Notes under the pieces: generated by a model | The model's input: the letters and a program-made list of their open reading frames with translations, nothing else | Told to the model about the DNA's origin: nothing | Databases searched by the model: none | Origin: Syntrophobacteraceae bacterium | GTDB taxonomy: Bacteria; Desulfobacterota; Syntrophobacteria; Syntrophobacterales; Syntrophobacteraceae | DNA: 50,203 bases | Assembly (NCBI GenBank): GCA_025453975.1 | Contig: JALOPI010000025.1 | Span: forward strand, 1 to 50,203 | Reading direction: 5' to 3' | Shown: positions 41,335 to 50,203 of the stretch, piece by piece | Layout: every line of letters starts with the position of its first letter | Position numbering within the stretch: position 1 is the stretch's first letter | Translations under genes and position numbers: made by a program

Positions 41335-42198
41335 ATGCTGGTCCGCAGTGTTGTCACCTACGGACGCCTCATCAAGTTCAGTCACACGGTCTTTGCGCTG
41401 CCCTTCGCCCTTTCCGCGCTCCTGCTGGCTCACCGGGAGGCTCCCATCGGCTGGATCAAGCTGATCTGGATCGTCCTCGCCATGGCGGGAGCCCGCTCGG
41501 CAGCCATGGGGTTCAACCGCCTGGTGGACTACGACATCGACATCAAGAACCCGCGCACCGCCAGCCGCCCCCTCACCTCCGGCGAGATCGACCGGCGCTC
41601 GGTGCTGGCCCTGATCCTCATCTCCTCCGGAGCGTTCATATTCTGCGCGGCCATGCTCGGAAAGCTCTGCCTCATCCTTTCCGTGCCCGTTCTGGGAGTT
41701 CTCTTCGTCTACTCCTATACCAAGCGCTTCACTTCTTTCTGCCACCTGGTTCTGGGCTTTGGAATCGGACTGGCTCCACTGGGCGCCTGGGTGGCTGTTT
41801 CGGGCGGAATCGATCCGCGCATCCTGCTCCTCTCCGGCGCGCTCATGACCTACATTGCCGGCTTTGACATCCTCTACGCCTGCCAGGACGTGGATTTCGA
41901 CCGCCAGGAGGATCTTTTTTCCCTCCCCTCCCGGTGGGGAATCCGGGCCGCCCTCACGGTTTCGGCCCTTCTCCACGTGGTGACGGCGGGGCTCCTCTTC
42001 CTCACCTGGATCGCCTTTTCCCTGGGAACGATCTACCTGGTCTCCGTGGGAATCATCGCCGCCCTCCTCGCCCTGGAGCACATCCTCGTCCGACCCGGCC
42101 ACCTGGACAAGATCAACATCGCCTTTTTCCACGTGAACAGCGTCATCTCGATCCTCCTTCTGGCAGCGGTCTGGATGGATCTGTGGATCGGCTCCTGA
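41335..42198 (+). CDS. UbiA-family polyprenyltransferase (MqnP-like)
   Basis: A 287-residue membrane prenyltransferase with about eight hydrophobic helices. The first aspartate-rich motif is NRLVDYDIDIKNPRTASRPL and the second YACQDVDFDRQEDLFSLP. It transfers a polyprenyl chain to an aromatic acid in quinone synthesis. The second motif style (CQDVDFDRQEG/DLFS-P) is that of UbiA-like enzymes annotated MqnP in the futalosine pathway of menaquinone synthesis, which is common in deltaproteobacteria. MenA or UbiA activity is possible; no other mqn or ubi gene is in the window. GGGGGG precedes the ATG at 41335. Confidence 0.88.
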   Translation: MLVRSVVTYGRLIKFSHTVFALPFALSALLLAHREAPIGWIKLIWIVLAMAGARSAAMGFNRLVDYDIDIKNPRTASRPLTSGEIDRRSVLALILISSGAFIFCAAMLGKLCLILSVPVLGVLFVYSYTKRFTSFCHLVLGFGIGLAPLGAWVAVSGGIDPRILLLSGALMTYIAGFDILYACQDVDFDRQEDLFSLPSRWGIRAALTVSALLHVVTAGLLFLTWIAFSLGTIYLVSVGIIAALLALEHILVRPGHLDKINIAFFHVNSVISILLLAAVWMDLWIGS

Positions 42199-42277
42199 GG
42201 CCGGAGGCCGCCGCCGGTCCCTCCCTTTGGAAGCGCCCGCTTCGCCTCCAATCCCGGACATCCGCCATCGGGACGCC

Positions 42278-42598
42278 TCAGAACCTCTGCAGGACCCAGT
42301 ACAGCAGCATCCCCACCAGGACGGTCCCCCCCAGGGACCGGGTCTGGTATGCGAAAATGAGAGTGGGAACAGCGGCCAGGCTCCTGGCCTGGAACAGATC
42401 CAGCTCCCGCGGTGTCCCGCTGGTCCAGATCTCCGGAAAGACCAGGGCGCTCAAGATGGCCACGGGCACGAGGTCGAGCCACTCGACGAGCCACCTCGGC
42501 ATCGATCTGTGGGAGAGGATGTACAGCGGCATCCAGCGCGGCAGATAGGTGACCAGGCCCATGGTCAGTATGATGGCGAAGTAGTCCGCGTCAGACAT
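42278..42598 (-). CDS. azlD: AzlD-family branched-chain amino acid exporter subunit
   Basis: A 106-residue membrane protein with about three helices, of the AzlD family. The core is YFAIILTMGLVTYLPRWMPLYIL, followed by LDLVPVAILSALVFPEIW and LGGTVLVGMLLYWVLQ. With AzlC it exports branched-chain amino acids or analogues. The start at 42598 lies inside the end of azlC (8-base overlap), so the two are translationally coupled, as in AzlCD pairs. It is the last gene of the minus-strand run from 47931. Confidence 0.9.
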   Translation of the reverse strand: MSDADYFAIILTMGLVTYLPRWMPLYILSHRSMPRWLVEWLDLVPVAILSALVFPEIWTSGTPRELDLFQARSLAAVPTLIFAYQTRSLGGTVLVGMLLYWVLQRF

Positions 42599-43316
42599 GA
42601 CGGGAGTCTCTCCTGGCACCCAGTCTGGAGAGGGCGAGCCCGCCGGTGGCTGCGACCAGCGAAGCTATGATCACGTAGGCGTTGCCGGGGAGGACCAGGG
42701 AAAACCCCAGCGCCGAAATCCCTGACAGGATGGCGGTGTATACGTAGATGCGGCCCCTGAGCTGAAGCACCAGGAGACCCAGAAACATGCCGGCCATGGC
42801 ATAGTCGATGCCCAGGAAGCCCGGGGGAATGAACTGGCCGCTCACGGCCCCCGCCAGGGAGCTGATCACCCAGGCCAGGTTGGCCGTGTGGTTGACGATG
42901 ATCGCCTTCCACCGGTCCCAGCCGCCGTCCCTGAACCGCATGCTGTTCACGGCGAAGCTTTCGTCCGTGACCCCATAGGCGAAGAGCAGGAGAAAAGGGA
43001 CGGAGGCTCGCCGGAGATGCGGCGCCAGCGCCGAGCTCATGAGGAGATGTCTCAGATTCACGATGAACGTGGTGGCGGCGATGGCCGTCAAGGAGGCTCC
43101 TTGGCTCAACATCGAGACACCGATGAACTGAGCGCTCCCGGCAAAAACCACCACGGACATGGCCCCCGTCTGAAGCACGCCCAGGCCCGCCTTCTGGGCC
43201 AGGACACCGAAGGCCATCCCCACGGGGAAATAGGCCATGCAGATGGGCCAGGCCATCCGCATCCCCATGACGACCCGCTCCCGCCATGGGCTCGCTGCAT
43301 CATCTGCTTTCGTCAT
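42591..43316 (-). CDS. azlC: AzlC-family branched-chain amino acid exporter subunit
   Basis: A 241-residue membrane protein with six or seven helices. Family motifs are WPICMAYFPVGMAFGVLAQKAGLG, VVFAGSAQFIGVSML, FIVNLRHLLMSSALAPHLR, YGVTDESFAVN and PPGFLGIDYAMAGMFLGLL. AzlC is the large subunit of the AzlCD exporter. It begins 9 bases after the response regulator gene, suggesting one transcript. Confidence 0.93.
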   Translation of the reverse strand: MTKADDAASPWRERVVMGMRMAWPICMAYFPVGMAFGVLAQKAGLGVLQTGAMSVVVFAGSAQFIGVSMLSQGASLTAIAATTFIVNLRHLLMSSALAPHLRRASVPFLLLFAYGVTDESFAVNSMRFRDGGWDRWKAIIVNHTANLAWVISSLAGAVSGQFIPPGFLGIDYAMAGMFLGLLVLQLRGRIYVYTAILSGISALGFSLVLPGNAYVIIASLVAATGGLALSRLGARRDSRHV

Positions 43317-43325
43317 CGTCGGGGG

Positions 43326-43736
43326 CTATGGGTCGAGCACTTCTCTCATTTTGGCCATCATTTCCCTCATGCGGTAGGGCTTTGAAAGGAATCCGCGTGC
43401 TCCGGCCGCGAGCGCCTGCTCCTTCTGGTAGGCGTCATTGAGGCCGCTCATCAAAATGACCTTGACGGCAGGGTCGATGGCCCGCATCTCCTTCAGACAC
43501 TCATTCCCGTCCATACCCGGCATGGAAAGGTCCATCAGCACGACATGGATGCCGCCGCTGGCCCGCCTGTAGATCTCCACGGCCTGTTCTCCGCTTCCGG
43601 CCAGAACAACCCTGTAACCCGACCCCTCGAGCATGTCTTTCCCGATCTCGAGAAGGTCCGCGTCGTCGTCCACCAGAAGAACGGTTATGGGCGCACCATG
43701 GTCCTTCATCCCCGAATCCCCCGCCACCCCGGCCAT
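43326..43736 (-). CDS. Single-domain response regulator
   Basis: A 136-residue CheY-like receiver. VLLVDDDADLLEI gives the acidic cluster, D69 in VVLMDLSMPGMDG is the phospho-acceptor, S97 in VILMSGLND the switch residue and K119 in FLSKPY. No output domain follows. It begins 6 bases after nadC (or 33 if the internal ATG at 43709 is used). There is no kinase gene beside it, so its partner is elsewhere. Placement between nadC and azlC is unusual and gives no clear functional hint. Confidence 0.9.
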   Translation of the reverse strand: MAGVAGDSGMKDHGAPITVLLVDDDADLLEIGKDMLEGSGYRVVLAGSGEQAVEIYRRASGGIHVVLMDLSMPGMDGNECLKEMRAIDPAVKVILMSGLNDAYQKEQALAAGARGFLSKPYRMREMMAKMREVLDP

Positions 43737-43742
43737 GCGAGC

Positions 43743-44573
43743 TCAGCAGAGCTCCATGCTGATATCGATGGATCGGGCGGAATGCGTCAAGGCTCCGCAG
43801 CTGATCAGATGGACGCCCGTCTCGGCGATCTGTCTCACGGTGCTCGCATCCACACCGCCGGAAGCCTCCAGGAGGCATCGCCCCCCCGACCTTTCCACCG
43901 CCGCCTTGAGCATCTCAATGGAAAAGTTGTCGAGCATGATGATGTCGGCTCCAGCATCCAGTGCTTCCCCGAGCTGATGGAGATCCTCGACCTCGATCTC
44001 GACCCTCAGGGTGTGCGCCGCTGCACTCCGAGCCAGCTCCAGCGCCGGTCGAATCCCCCCCGCCGCCTGGATGTGGTTGTCCTTGATGAGGATGCCGTCG
44101 GACAAACCGAACCGATGATTTCCCCCTCCGCCGTGTCGCACAGCCGCCTTCTCCAGGGCACGCCATAGCGGTGTTGTCTTGCGCGTGTCCAGAAGTCGGC
44201 TGCCCGTGCCTTCAATGGCCCGGGTCATCCGGCGTGTCAGCGTGGCGATGCCGCTCAGCCGCTGGATGAAGTTCAGGGCTGTCCTCTCGCCGGTCAGAAG
44301 GGACCGCAGCCTTCCCTGAATCTCGAATACGGGCTCGTCCCGGGGAACCTCATCTCCATCCCGGTAACGGGCCTTGACCTCCACCGAGGGGTCGACCGTT
44401 TCAAAAACCCGCCTGAACGCCACTGTCCCCGAAAGAACAAAGGGCTCGCGGCCGAGCACCACGGCTTTTCCCAGGGACTCCGCACTCACCACCGCCTCGG
44501 TGGTTACGTCGCCGTGTCCCAGGTCCTCCTGGACCGCCAGTTGAATCAGAATATCCACTGGAAGAAAGCTCAC
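43743..44573 (-). CDS. nadC: Quinolinate phosphoribosyltransferase
   Basis: A 276-residue enzyme that turns quinolinate and PRPP into nicotinate mononucleotide, CO2 and pyrophosphate in de novo NAD synthesis. Motifs: VQEDLGHGDVTTEAV, ERTALNFIQRLSGIATLTR, the RKTTPLWRALEKAAVRHGGGGNHRFGLSD region with KDNHI, then EVEDLHQLGEALDAGADIIMLDNFS and EASGGVDASTVRQIAETGVHLISCG. It is full length. It follows valS by 13 bases. No nadA or nadB is in the window. Confidence 0.95.
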   Translation of the reverse strand: MSFLPVDILIQLAVQEDLGHGDVTTEAVVSAESLGKAVVLGREPFVLSGTVAFRRVFETVDPSVEVKARYRDGDEVPRDEPVFEIQGRLRSLLTGERTALNFIQRLSGIATLTRRMTRAIEGTGSRLLDTRKTTPLWRALEKAAVRHGGGGNHRFGLSDGILIKDNHIQAAGGIRPALELARSAAAHTLRVEIEVEDLHQLGEALDAGADIIMLDNFSIEMLKAAVERSGGRCLLEASGGVDASTVRQIAETGVHLISCGALTHSARSIDISMELC

Positions 44574-44586
44574 CGCCCCGCCCCCC

Positions 44587-47247
44587 TCATTTCTTGAGGG
44601 TCTTCAAACGCTCGTAATGTCCACGCAGCTTCTCGAGCTTTTCCGCAAGCCTGGCCCCCTTCTCCCGTTCCTTGTCCACGACTTCCTGGGGGGCTCGCCC
44701 CAGAAAGTCCTCGTTGGAGAGCTTGCGCTGGGTGATGCCGAGCTCCTGCTCCACGCGGCTCAGCTCCTTTTCCAGCCGGCGGGACTCGCTTTCGAAATCC
44801 AGGATCCCCTCGAGGATGACGAAAACCTCAACCCGTCGGGTGACGGTGCTGGCCGCCATCCGGGGCTTCTGGATCTGGCCCGCCAGCCCTGCCTTCAGGC
44901 CCGCCAGCCTGGCCAGGTCCACGATGGTCGACGCATATTCCTCCAGGACCCCCCGGGACGCATCCTCCTCGCAGACACAGACCACCTCGACGCGGGTCGC
45001 GGGCGGAACATTCATCTCGCCGCGAACGTTCCGAATGCCGTTGATGACTCCCATGAGCAGATCCATCCTGGCCTCGGCGTCCTCATCCCGCCACCGGGGA
45101 TCGGGATCCGGCAGGGATGCCTCCATGATGCTCCCCGACGTCTGGGGCAGCTCCCGCCAGATCTCCTCGGTGACGAAGGGCATCACGGGATGGAGGAGGA
45201 GCAGGATGCGCTCCAGGACCTGAGCCGCCACGGACTGGGCCACGGCCTTGCGCTGGGCATCCTCGCCGTAAAAGTCGGACTTGGCCATCTCCAGGTACCA
45301 GTCGCAGTACTCATGCCACAGAAAGTGGTAAAGGGCGTGGGCATACTGGTTGAAATGGTACTGCTCCAAAGCCTCGTCCGCCTCGAGGGAGACCTGCCTC
45401 AGGCGGCTCAGGATCCACCGGTGGGCCAGGAGGTCGATCTTTTCCGGGATCACCGCCAGCCCGCTCCCCCTGGGCAGGTTCATGAGCACCAGGCGGGCCG
45501 CGTTCCAGATCTTGTTGACGAAGTGTCGGTAACCTTCGATGCGCTCCTCGGAGAGCTTGACGTCACGCCCCTGCACCGCCAGAGCCGTGAGGGTGAACCG
45601 GAAGGCGTCGGTCCCGAACCGGTCCATCATGACGAGGGGGTCGATGACATTCCCCTTGGACTTGCTCATCTTGTGGCCCTGGGCGTCCCGCACCAGCGCA
45701 TGCACGTACACCTCGCGGAACGGGACTTCCTTCTTGAAATGGAGCCCCATCATCATCATGCGGGCAACCCAGAAAAAGAGGATGTCGAAGCCCGTCACCA
45801 GAACCGACGTGGGGTAATACTTCCTCACATCGGCGGTGTCCTCGGGCCAGCCCAGGGTGGAAAAGGGCCACAGGGCCGAGCTGAACCAGGTGTCGAGGAC
45901 GTCGGCATCCTGCTCCAGGCGCCCGGAGCCGCAGTCCGGGCACACGGAAGGAGCTTTGAGCTCCACCATGGTGTGGCCGCAGTCCTGGCAGTACCAGGCG
46001 GGAATCCGGTGCCCCCACCAGATCTGTCGGCTGATGCACCAGTCCTCGACATTCTCGAGCCAGTTGAAGTAATCCTTTTCCCACTTGGTCGGGATGATCT
46101 TCGTCCGGCCGGTCCGAACGGCATCCATGGCCACTTCGGCCAGAGGACCCGTCTTCACGAACCATTGCAGCGACAGCGACGGCTCCACCACCTTCTTGCA
46201 GCGATAGCAGTGCCCCACCCGGTGCTGGTAAGGCTCCACCTTGACCAGGAAGCCTTCCTTTTCAAGGTCCTCGAGGACACGCTTCCTGCACTCGAACCGA
46301 TCCAGTCCCGCGTAGGCTCCAGCCTCCCCGCTCATGGTCCCGTCATCGCCGATGACCTGAACCAGTTCCAGCTGGTGCTTTCTGCCGATTTCGAAATCGT
46401 TGAAGTCGTGAGCCGGAGTGATCTTGAGAGCCCCGGTACCGAACTCGCGGTCCACGTAGGTGTCCCCGATGACCGGAATGGGGCGGTTGGCGAGGGGGAG
46501 CAGGACCATCCGACCGATCATGCCCGCAAACCGGGGATCCTCGGGATGCACGGCCACGGCCGTGTCCCCCAGCATGGTCTCGGGCCGGGTGGTGGCGACC
46601 ACGACGCCTCCCTGGCCGTCCACCAGGGGGTAGCGAAGATAGTAGAGATGGCTGTCCAGCTCCTCCGCCTCCACCTCGATGTTGGCGAGGGCCGTCATGC
46701 AGCGGGGACACCAGTTGATCATCCGCTTCCCGCGGTAAATGAGCCCCTCGCGGTACAGGCCGACGAAGACCTGTCGCACGGCCTCGGACAGCCCCTCGTC
46801 CATGGTGAACCGTTCCCTGGACCAGTCGCAGGATGCCCCCAGCCGCTTGAGCTGGTTGATGATGATCCCCCCGTACTTCTGCTTCCAGATCCAGACCCGG
46901 TCCAGGAAAGCCTCGCGGCCCAGCTCGTGACGCGAAAGTCCCTCCTGTGCCAGCTCCCGCTCCACCACGTTCTGGGTGGCGATGCCGGCGTGGTCCGTGC
47001 CGGGCACCCAGAGGACGTCGAAGCCCTTCATGCGCTTGTAGCGGCACAGAATGTCCTGGAGAGTGTTGTTGAGGGCATGCCCCATGTGAAGCTGCCCCGT
47101 CACGTTCGGGGGGGGGATCACGATGGTGAAAGGCGGATTCGGACTCGCGACCCTTGCCTGGAAAAAGCCCTGCTCGGTCCAGAAGCCATACCAGTGCGGT
47201 TCCAGCTCATGAAAGGTATATCCCTTCGGCAATAAGCCATCACTCAT
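44587..47247 (-). CDS. valS: Valyl-tRNA synthetase
   Basis: An 886-residue class I tRNA synthetase charging tRNA-Val. HMGH-type motif [11 protein letters not shown] lies near residue 45 and KMSKSKGN near 530. The editing domain ([19 protein letters not shown]) is present. A zinc-like insertion ([22 protein letters not shown]) and a C-terminal coiled-coil arm ([19 protein letters not shown]) are seen. The start at 47247 has GGGGGA upstream; the in-frame ATG at 47277 has none. The length fits the family. It lies 45 bases downstream of the acidic protein gene and leads into nadC. Confidence 0.96.
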   Translation of the reverse strand: MSDGLLPKGYTFHELEPHWYGFWTEQGFFQARVASPNPPFTIVIPPPNVTGQLHMGHALNNTLQDILCRYKRMKGFDVLWVPGTDHAGIATQNVVERELAQEGLSRHELGREAFLDRVWIWKQKYGGIIINQLKRLGASCDWSRERFTMDEGLSEAVRQVFVGLYREGLIYRGKRMINWCPRCMTALANIEVEAEELDSHLYYLRYPLVDGQGGVVVATTRPETMLGDTAVAVHPEDPRFAGMIGRMVLLPLANRPIPVIGDTYVDREFGTGALKITPAHDFNDFEIGRKHQLELVQVIGDDGTMSGEAGAYAGLDRFECRKRVLEDLEKEGFLVKVEPYQHRVGHCYRCKKVVEPSLSLQWFVKTGPLAEVAMDAVRTGRTKIIPTKWEKDYFNWLENVEDWCISRQIWWGHRIPAWYCQDCGHTMVELKAPSVCPDCGSGRLEQDADVLDTWFSSALWPFSTLGWPEDTADVRKYYPTSVLVTGFDILFFWVARMMMMGLHFKKEVPFREVYVHALVRDAQGHKMSKSKGNVIDPLVMMDRFGTDAFRFTLTALAVQGRDVKLSEERIEGYRHFVNKIWNAARLVLMNLPRGSGLAVIPEKIDLLAHRWILSRLRQVSLEADEALEQYHFNQYAHALYHFLWHEYCDWYLEMAKSDFYGEDAQRKAVAQSVAAQVLERILLLLHPVMPFVTEEIWRELPQTSGSIMEASLPDPDPRWRDEDAEARMDLLMGVINGIRNVRGEMNVPPATRVEVVCVCEEDASRGVLEEYASTIVDLARLAGLKAGLAGQIQKPRMAASTVTRRVEVFVILEGILDFESESRRLEKELSRVEQELGITQRKLSNEDFLGRAPQEVVDKEREKGARLAEKLEKLRGHYERLKTLKK

Positions 47248-47292
47248 CGTTCGTTCCCCCAGCGTTCCAGACTCCACGGTTCATACCTGCAC

Positions 47293-47931
47293 TCAACGAT
47301 CCGCCTTGAGCTTCTCGATCTGCTCCTCCAGGAGGGACCTGACGATCTCCGGGAGCCTCTCCTCGACGACCTGACGCACCGCATCGATCAGCCGCTCTTC
47401 GATCCGGGCCACGAAGTGCTCGAGAGATGGCGGATCGTCTTCCCCCAGGCTCTCCACCCCGGCAGGCAGCGCCACCCCGGCCGCTTCGGCCGCATCCGCC
47501 TCCAGGGGCGGCGCGTCACCGGTGGGGACGTCCTCTTCCTCAATCTCCATCCGCAGGAGGGACTCAAAATCGAGGGTGTCCTCGTCCTCGCCTTCGTCCA
47601 GCAAGGTCTCCTCTTCCTCACGGTCCGCGAGAGTCTCCTCGCGTGTCGGGGAAAAGTCCTTCAGGAAGTCATCCTCGAGGATATCCTCCTCATCCTCATC
47701 GCTCAGCCCCGCGTCCAGGTCATCCGCATCCAGGTCGGCGTCGGCGTCCAGGATCTCGACGTCGAGATCGAGCTGATCCTCGTCTTCCAGAAGGCCCTCG
47801 TCGTCCACTTCGAGGATGTCATCCAGGTCGATGATGCCTTCCACCTCATCATCCGACAGATCGAGCTCGATCTTCTGGCCAGGACCCCGGTCCTCCTCCT
47901 GCCATCCCGCGGAACGCTTGCCCTTTTTCAT
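47293..47931 (-). CDS. Acidic low-complexity protein with C-terminal helix
   Basis: A 212-residue protein of no known function. After a short basic start (MKKGKRSAGWQEEDR), residues ~20-160 are extremely rich in Asp, Glu and Leu, with runs such as DADADLDADDLDAG, and are probably disordered. Residues ~168-212 form an amphipathic helix (ARIEERLIDAVRQVVEERLP) ending IEKLKADR. Similar C-terminal helices occur in other deltaproteobacterial proteins. The layout of acidic linker plus C-terminal assembly helix recalls polar hub proteins such as PopZ, but I see no sequence evidence of kinship. It is upstream of valS on the same strand. Confidence 0.75.
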   Translation of the reverse strand: MKKGKRSAGWQEEDRGPGQKIELDLSDDEVEGIIDLDDILEVDDEGLLEDEDQLDLDVEILDADADLDADDLDAGLSDEDEEDILEDDFLKDFSPTREETLADREEEETLLDEGEDEDTLDFESLLRMEIEEEDVPTGDAPPLEADAAEAAGVALPAGVESLGEDDPPSLEHFVARIEERLIDAVRQVVEERLPEIVRSLLEEQIEKLKADR

Positions 47932-48010
47932 CCCACGCCTCCTCAGCTATGAAGCCCATCCCAGCCTCCCGTCCACTCCCGTCAGACAGGGCGAGCTTTC
48001 GAGCATGCAT

Positions 48011-48040
48011 CCACTAGCATGCGCAAAAATCTTCTGTCAA
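48011..48040 (-). promoter_or_regulatory. Candidate promoter of the valS gene run
   Basis: On the minus strand a perfect TTGACA (48040-48035) is followed after 18 bases by TAGTGG (48016-48011). A TG one base before that weak -10 box gives an extended -10 character. Transcription would start about 75 bases before the acidic protein gene. Confidence 0.35.
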
Positions 48041-48131
48041 GGCACATATTCTCACTGTTCCCGAGGATTTACCGAATCCCAGGACTCCATGGCCCCTCCC
48101 CGTCGTGCCACAGGCCAGCCCTTGAGCCGCC

Positions 48132-49208
48132 TCAAAGCTTCATCCACGGCCGCGGCAGGAAGAGCCGCCTGTAGAGGTCCAGAGTGTAGCGATCCGTCAT
48201 GCCCGCAATGAAATCGCATACCTGGCGCTCGCGCTCCATTCCCTCCGCCCGGGGTCCCAGCTCGTCGAGAAACAGGTCGTCATCCCGCATGAAGGCATCG
48301 AACAGATCGTAGATGATTTTGTGCACCCGCTCGAAATCCTGCCGTACCAGCGGCAGCTCGTACACCCGCTCGAAGAGAAAGCCCCTCAGGCGCTCCACTT
48401 TCCCGAGCATGGCGTCGCTCAGCCGTATCTCGTCCAGCTCCAGGTCGAGGCTGGTGTAGACGATGTCTTCCACCAGGCGGTGAATGCGCTCGGCATGCCG
48501 CGATCCGATGTGATCCCGGACATCCCGCGGCACATCGTCAGGGCGCAGGATCTCGGCCCGGAGCGCATCGTCCAGGTCGTGGTTCAGGTAGGCCACGAGA
48601 TCCGCCAGCCGCACGACCTGACCCTCCAGCGTTGCCGCCTTCTGGGCCGGCTCTCCCTGGATGGGGCGGTCGCGCCCCTTGGAATGTTTGAGAATCCCGT
48701 CGCGAACCTCCAGGGAAAGATTCAGCCCCGCCCCTTCCTTCTCCAGCAGGTCCACGACTCTCAAGCTCTGCTCGTTGTGGTAGAATCCCTCGACCATGAT
48801 TTCGTTGAGCACCCGCTCCCCTCCGTGGCCGAACGCCGTGTGCCCCAGGTCATGCCCCAGGGCCATGGCCTCGATGAGGTCCTCGTTGAGAGCCAGGGCT
48901 CTTCCAATCGTGCGGGCGATCTGAGATACTTCCAGGGTGTGGGTCAGGCGCGTCCGGTAGTGGTCGCCGGAGGGGGAGAGGAAGACCTGTGTCTTGTGCT
49001 TCAAGCGGCGGAAAGCCTTGCAGTGGACGATTCGGTCGCGATCCCTCTGGAAAGCCGTGCGGAGGGGGCATTCCGCCTCGTTCCCGAGGCGCCCCAGGCT
49101 CGTGGAGCTGAGCTGGGCCCGGGGCGCCAGAGAGCTCCTTTCCCTGTGCTCCAACCGGGTGCGCATGGGCTGCCGCGAGGATGCCGGACTGCCGGATGGT
49201 TTTGACAT
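48132..49208 (-). CDS. dgt: dGTPase-like HD-domain triphosphohydrolase
   Basis: A 358-residue HD-superfamily dNTP triphosphohydrolase related to Dgt, which releases tripolyphosphate from dNTPs. The metal ligands are in RLTHTLEVSQIARTIGRAL (first His), ALGHDLGHTAFGHGGERVL (HD pair and following His) and the later aspartate in LADLVAYLNHDLDDAL. VHCKAFRRLKHKTQVFLSPSGDHYRTR is the family start. It is of the short type-2 class common outside enterobacteria. The start at 49208 is 36 bases from the divergent lptF; an ATG at 49166 is also possible. Confidence 0.92.
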   Translation of the reverse strand: MSKPSGSPASSRQPMRTRLEHRERSSLAPRAQLSSTSLGRLGNEAECPLRTAFQRDRDRIVHCKAFRRLKHKTQVFLSPSGDHYRTRLTHTLEVSQIARTIGRALALNEDLIEAMALGHDLGHTAFGHGGERVLNEIMVEGFYHNEQSLRVVDLLEKEGAGLNLSLEVRDGILKHSKGRDRPIQGEPAQKAATLEGQVVRLADLVAYLNHDLDDALRAEILRPDDVPRDVRDHIGSRHAERIHRLVEDIVYTSLDLELDEIRLSDAMLGKVERLRGFLFERVYELPLVRQDFERVHKIIYDLFDAFMRDDDLFLDELGPRAEGMERERQVCDFIAGMTDRYTLDLYRRLFLPRPWMKL

Positions 49209-49244
49209 TGACCTGTCCCATATCTTCTCTTAAATTGTCTGCCG

Positions 49245-50203
49245 ATGAAAAAAACCATCACCCGATATCTGATCACTGAGCAGGTGATACCGCTCAGCGT
49301 AAGCCTCCTCGCCCTGAGCCTCATCCTGGTGATGGGCAGGCTTCTTCAGCTCACGCGCTATCTCTTCACGTCCCCCATCACGCTGCTGGACCTGGCTCAG
49401 ATCATTCTGTCCATCATGCCCAAGCTCATGCTTTTCGCTCTGCCCATGGCCACCCTCATCGGCGTCCTCCTGGCCTTCGTGCGGCTGAGCAGCGACAACG
49501 AGCTCATCGCCCTCCGAGCCTCCGGAGTGGGAGCAGCCCAGACCCTCCCGGCGGTGCTGGCGGTCCTTCTTGTGGCCACCGCCCTCTCCTACGTGAATAC
49601 CATTAGTCTCATCCCCATCTCCACGCAAGCTTTCGAGAACAAGGTCAAATCCCTCGGACGCGTGAGCCTCCCCACCTTCCTCAAGGACGGGACTTTCATC
49701 GATATCGTTCCCAACCTGGTCTTCTACTTCCAGGAAGTGAACCCGGGGGACCTGAGCATCCACGGGGTCTTCGTCCAGGACCAGCGCCAGCAGGACGTCC
49801 GGATGGTGATCGTGGCCGAGGAGGCCCAGATCATCACACCCCGAAACATCAACCAGATCCTCTTCAAGATCTCCAACGGCATCATCACGCGCGTCCCGGA
49901 CAACCTGGAAGATGCTCAGGCCGTTTCGTTCAAGACCTATGATCTTTCCCTCTCCCTGGATGAGCTGTTCTCCTCCTCCGCCAAGGGCGAGGGCAAAGGC
50001 AGGCGCGTCATGACCCTGCGCGAGCTCCATCAGGCCCGGTCCGACCCCAGCCAGAAGGCCGCCACGGGCTATGCCCTGGAGTTTCACCAACGACTGGCTC
50101 TCCCCTTGAGCTGCCTGTGCCTCGGTCTCGTGGGGCCGCCGCTGGGCTCCCTTTTTCGCCAGAGAAGCCGCATGACGGGCATCACCGTGGGTCTGGGCGT
50201 CTT
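49245..50203 (+). CDS. lptF: LPS export ABC permease LptF (partial)
   Basis: The first ~319 codons of a YjgP/YjgQ-family permease, cut by the window end. It starts MKKTITRYLITEQVIPLSVSLL and has helices at ~15-35, ~55-80 and ~100-122, with the coupling region RLSSDNELIALRASGVG. The periplasmic beta-jellyroll spans ~130-250 (FLKDGTFIDIVPNLVFYFQEV, VMIVAEEAQIITPRN). After it come EFHQRLALPLSCLCLGLVGPPLG and a new helix. LptF with LptG and LptB2 extracts lipopolysaccharide from the inner membrane. No clear Shine-Dalgarno precedes the ATG at 49245. Confidence 0.9.
   Translation, partial: MKKTITRYLITEQVIPLSVSLLALSLILVMGRLLQLTRYLFTSPITLLDLAQIILSIMPKLMLFALPMATLIGVLLAFVRLSSDNELIALRASGVGAAQTLPAVLAVLLVATALSYVNTISLIPISTQAFENKVKSLGRVSLPTFLKDGTFIDIVPNLVFYFQEVNPGDLSIHGVFVQDQRQQDVRMVIVAEEAQIITPRNINQILFKISNGIITRVPDNLEDAQAVSFKTYDLSLSLDELFSSSAKGEGKGRRVMTLRELHQARSDPSQKAATGYALEFHQRLALPLSCLCLGLVGPPLGSLFRQRSRMTGITVGLGV

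Noticed and set aside
44617..47235. Long open frame on the plus strand opposite valS
   Set aside because: It is the antisense shadow of a clear valyl-tRNA synthetase and has no recognisable motif.

Overview
The window is about 50 kb of GC-rich chromosome from a Gram-negative bacterium. The gene content and arrangement best fit a deltaproteobacterium of the Syntrophobacter type. This is inferred from the mix of genes: a yicC-remA-gmk block, a DUF4416 gene, a stand-alone FMN-binding glutamate synthase-like protein, a MqnP-like UbiA prenyltransferase, PBP1B with an LpoP-like lipoprotein, and LptF. No rRNA, complete tRNA, transposase or phage gene was seen. Most of the window is dense housekeeping gene sequence. 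The first ~1.2 kb is different: less GC-rich, gene-poor, and made of toxin-antitoxin genes and decayed repeats.

Layout. 1-1600: remnant of a hicA toxin, degenerate ~76-bp repeats, and a higBA module whose promoter lies so close to higB that the mRNA should be nearly leaderless. 1597-3780: a cupin gene and phosphoglucomutase. 4042-9669: a compact same-strand cluster of a degenerate PilT-like ATPase, an ODP/flavodiiron-like metallo-beta-lactamase-fold protein, a soluble histidine kinase, a single-domain response regulator and an intact GspE/PilB ATPase. 9754-13494: an amidohydrolase divergent from acsA and a YkgJ-type cysteine-cluster gene. 13570-15515: a GltB-like flavoprotein behind a leader with a good promoter and three consecutive strong hairpins, two of them terminator-like. 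15546-17804: an unrecognised 752-residue membrane protein. 18343-26213: der, then an ABC transporter made of a very small FtsX permease, a MacB/LolD-type ATPase and a 1592-residue permease carrying a degenerate M28 peptidase-like ectodomain, ending in a terminator. 26271-33245: an HDOD protein, then yggT, divIVA-like, trm112-like, rfaE1, DUF4416, yicC, remA, gmk and rlmB. 33246-35403: yggS-maf-tatD on the minus strand. 35668-41007: an SH3 anchor protein, an LpoP-like lipoprotein, PBP1B and rlmD. 41335-42198: a UbiA-family prenyltransferase. 42278-47931: a minus-strand run of acidic protein, valS, nadC, response regulator, azlC and azlD. 48132-50203: dgt divergent from lptF, which runs off the window.

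The most promising candidates for undescribed biology are (i) the ABC system with the pseudo-peptidase/FtsX fusion, (ii) the ATPase/ODP-like/two-component cluster, which could link an oxygen or redox cue to pilus or secretion ATPases, and (iii) the hairpin-rich leader of the glutamate synthase-like gene. All functional assignments come from reading motifs by eye. No database search was run.
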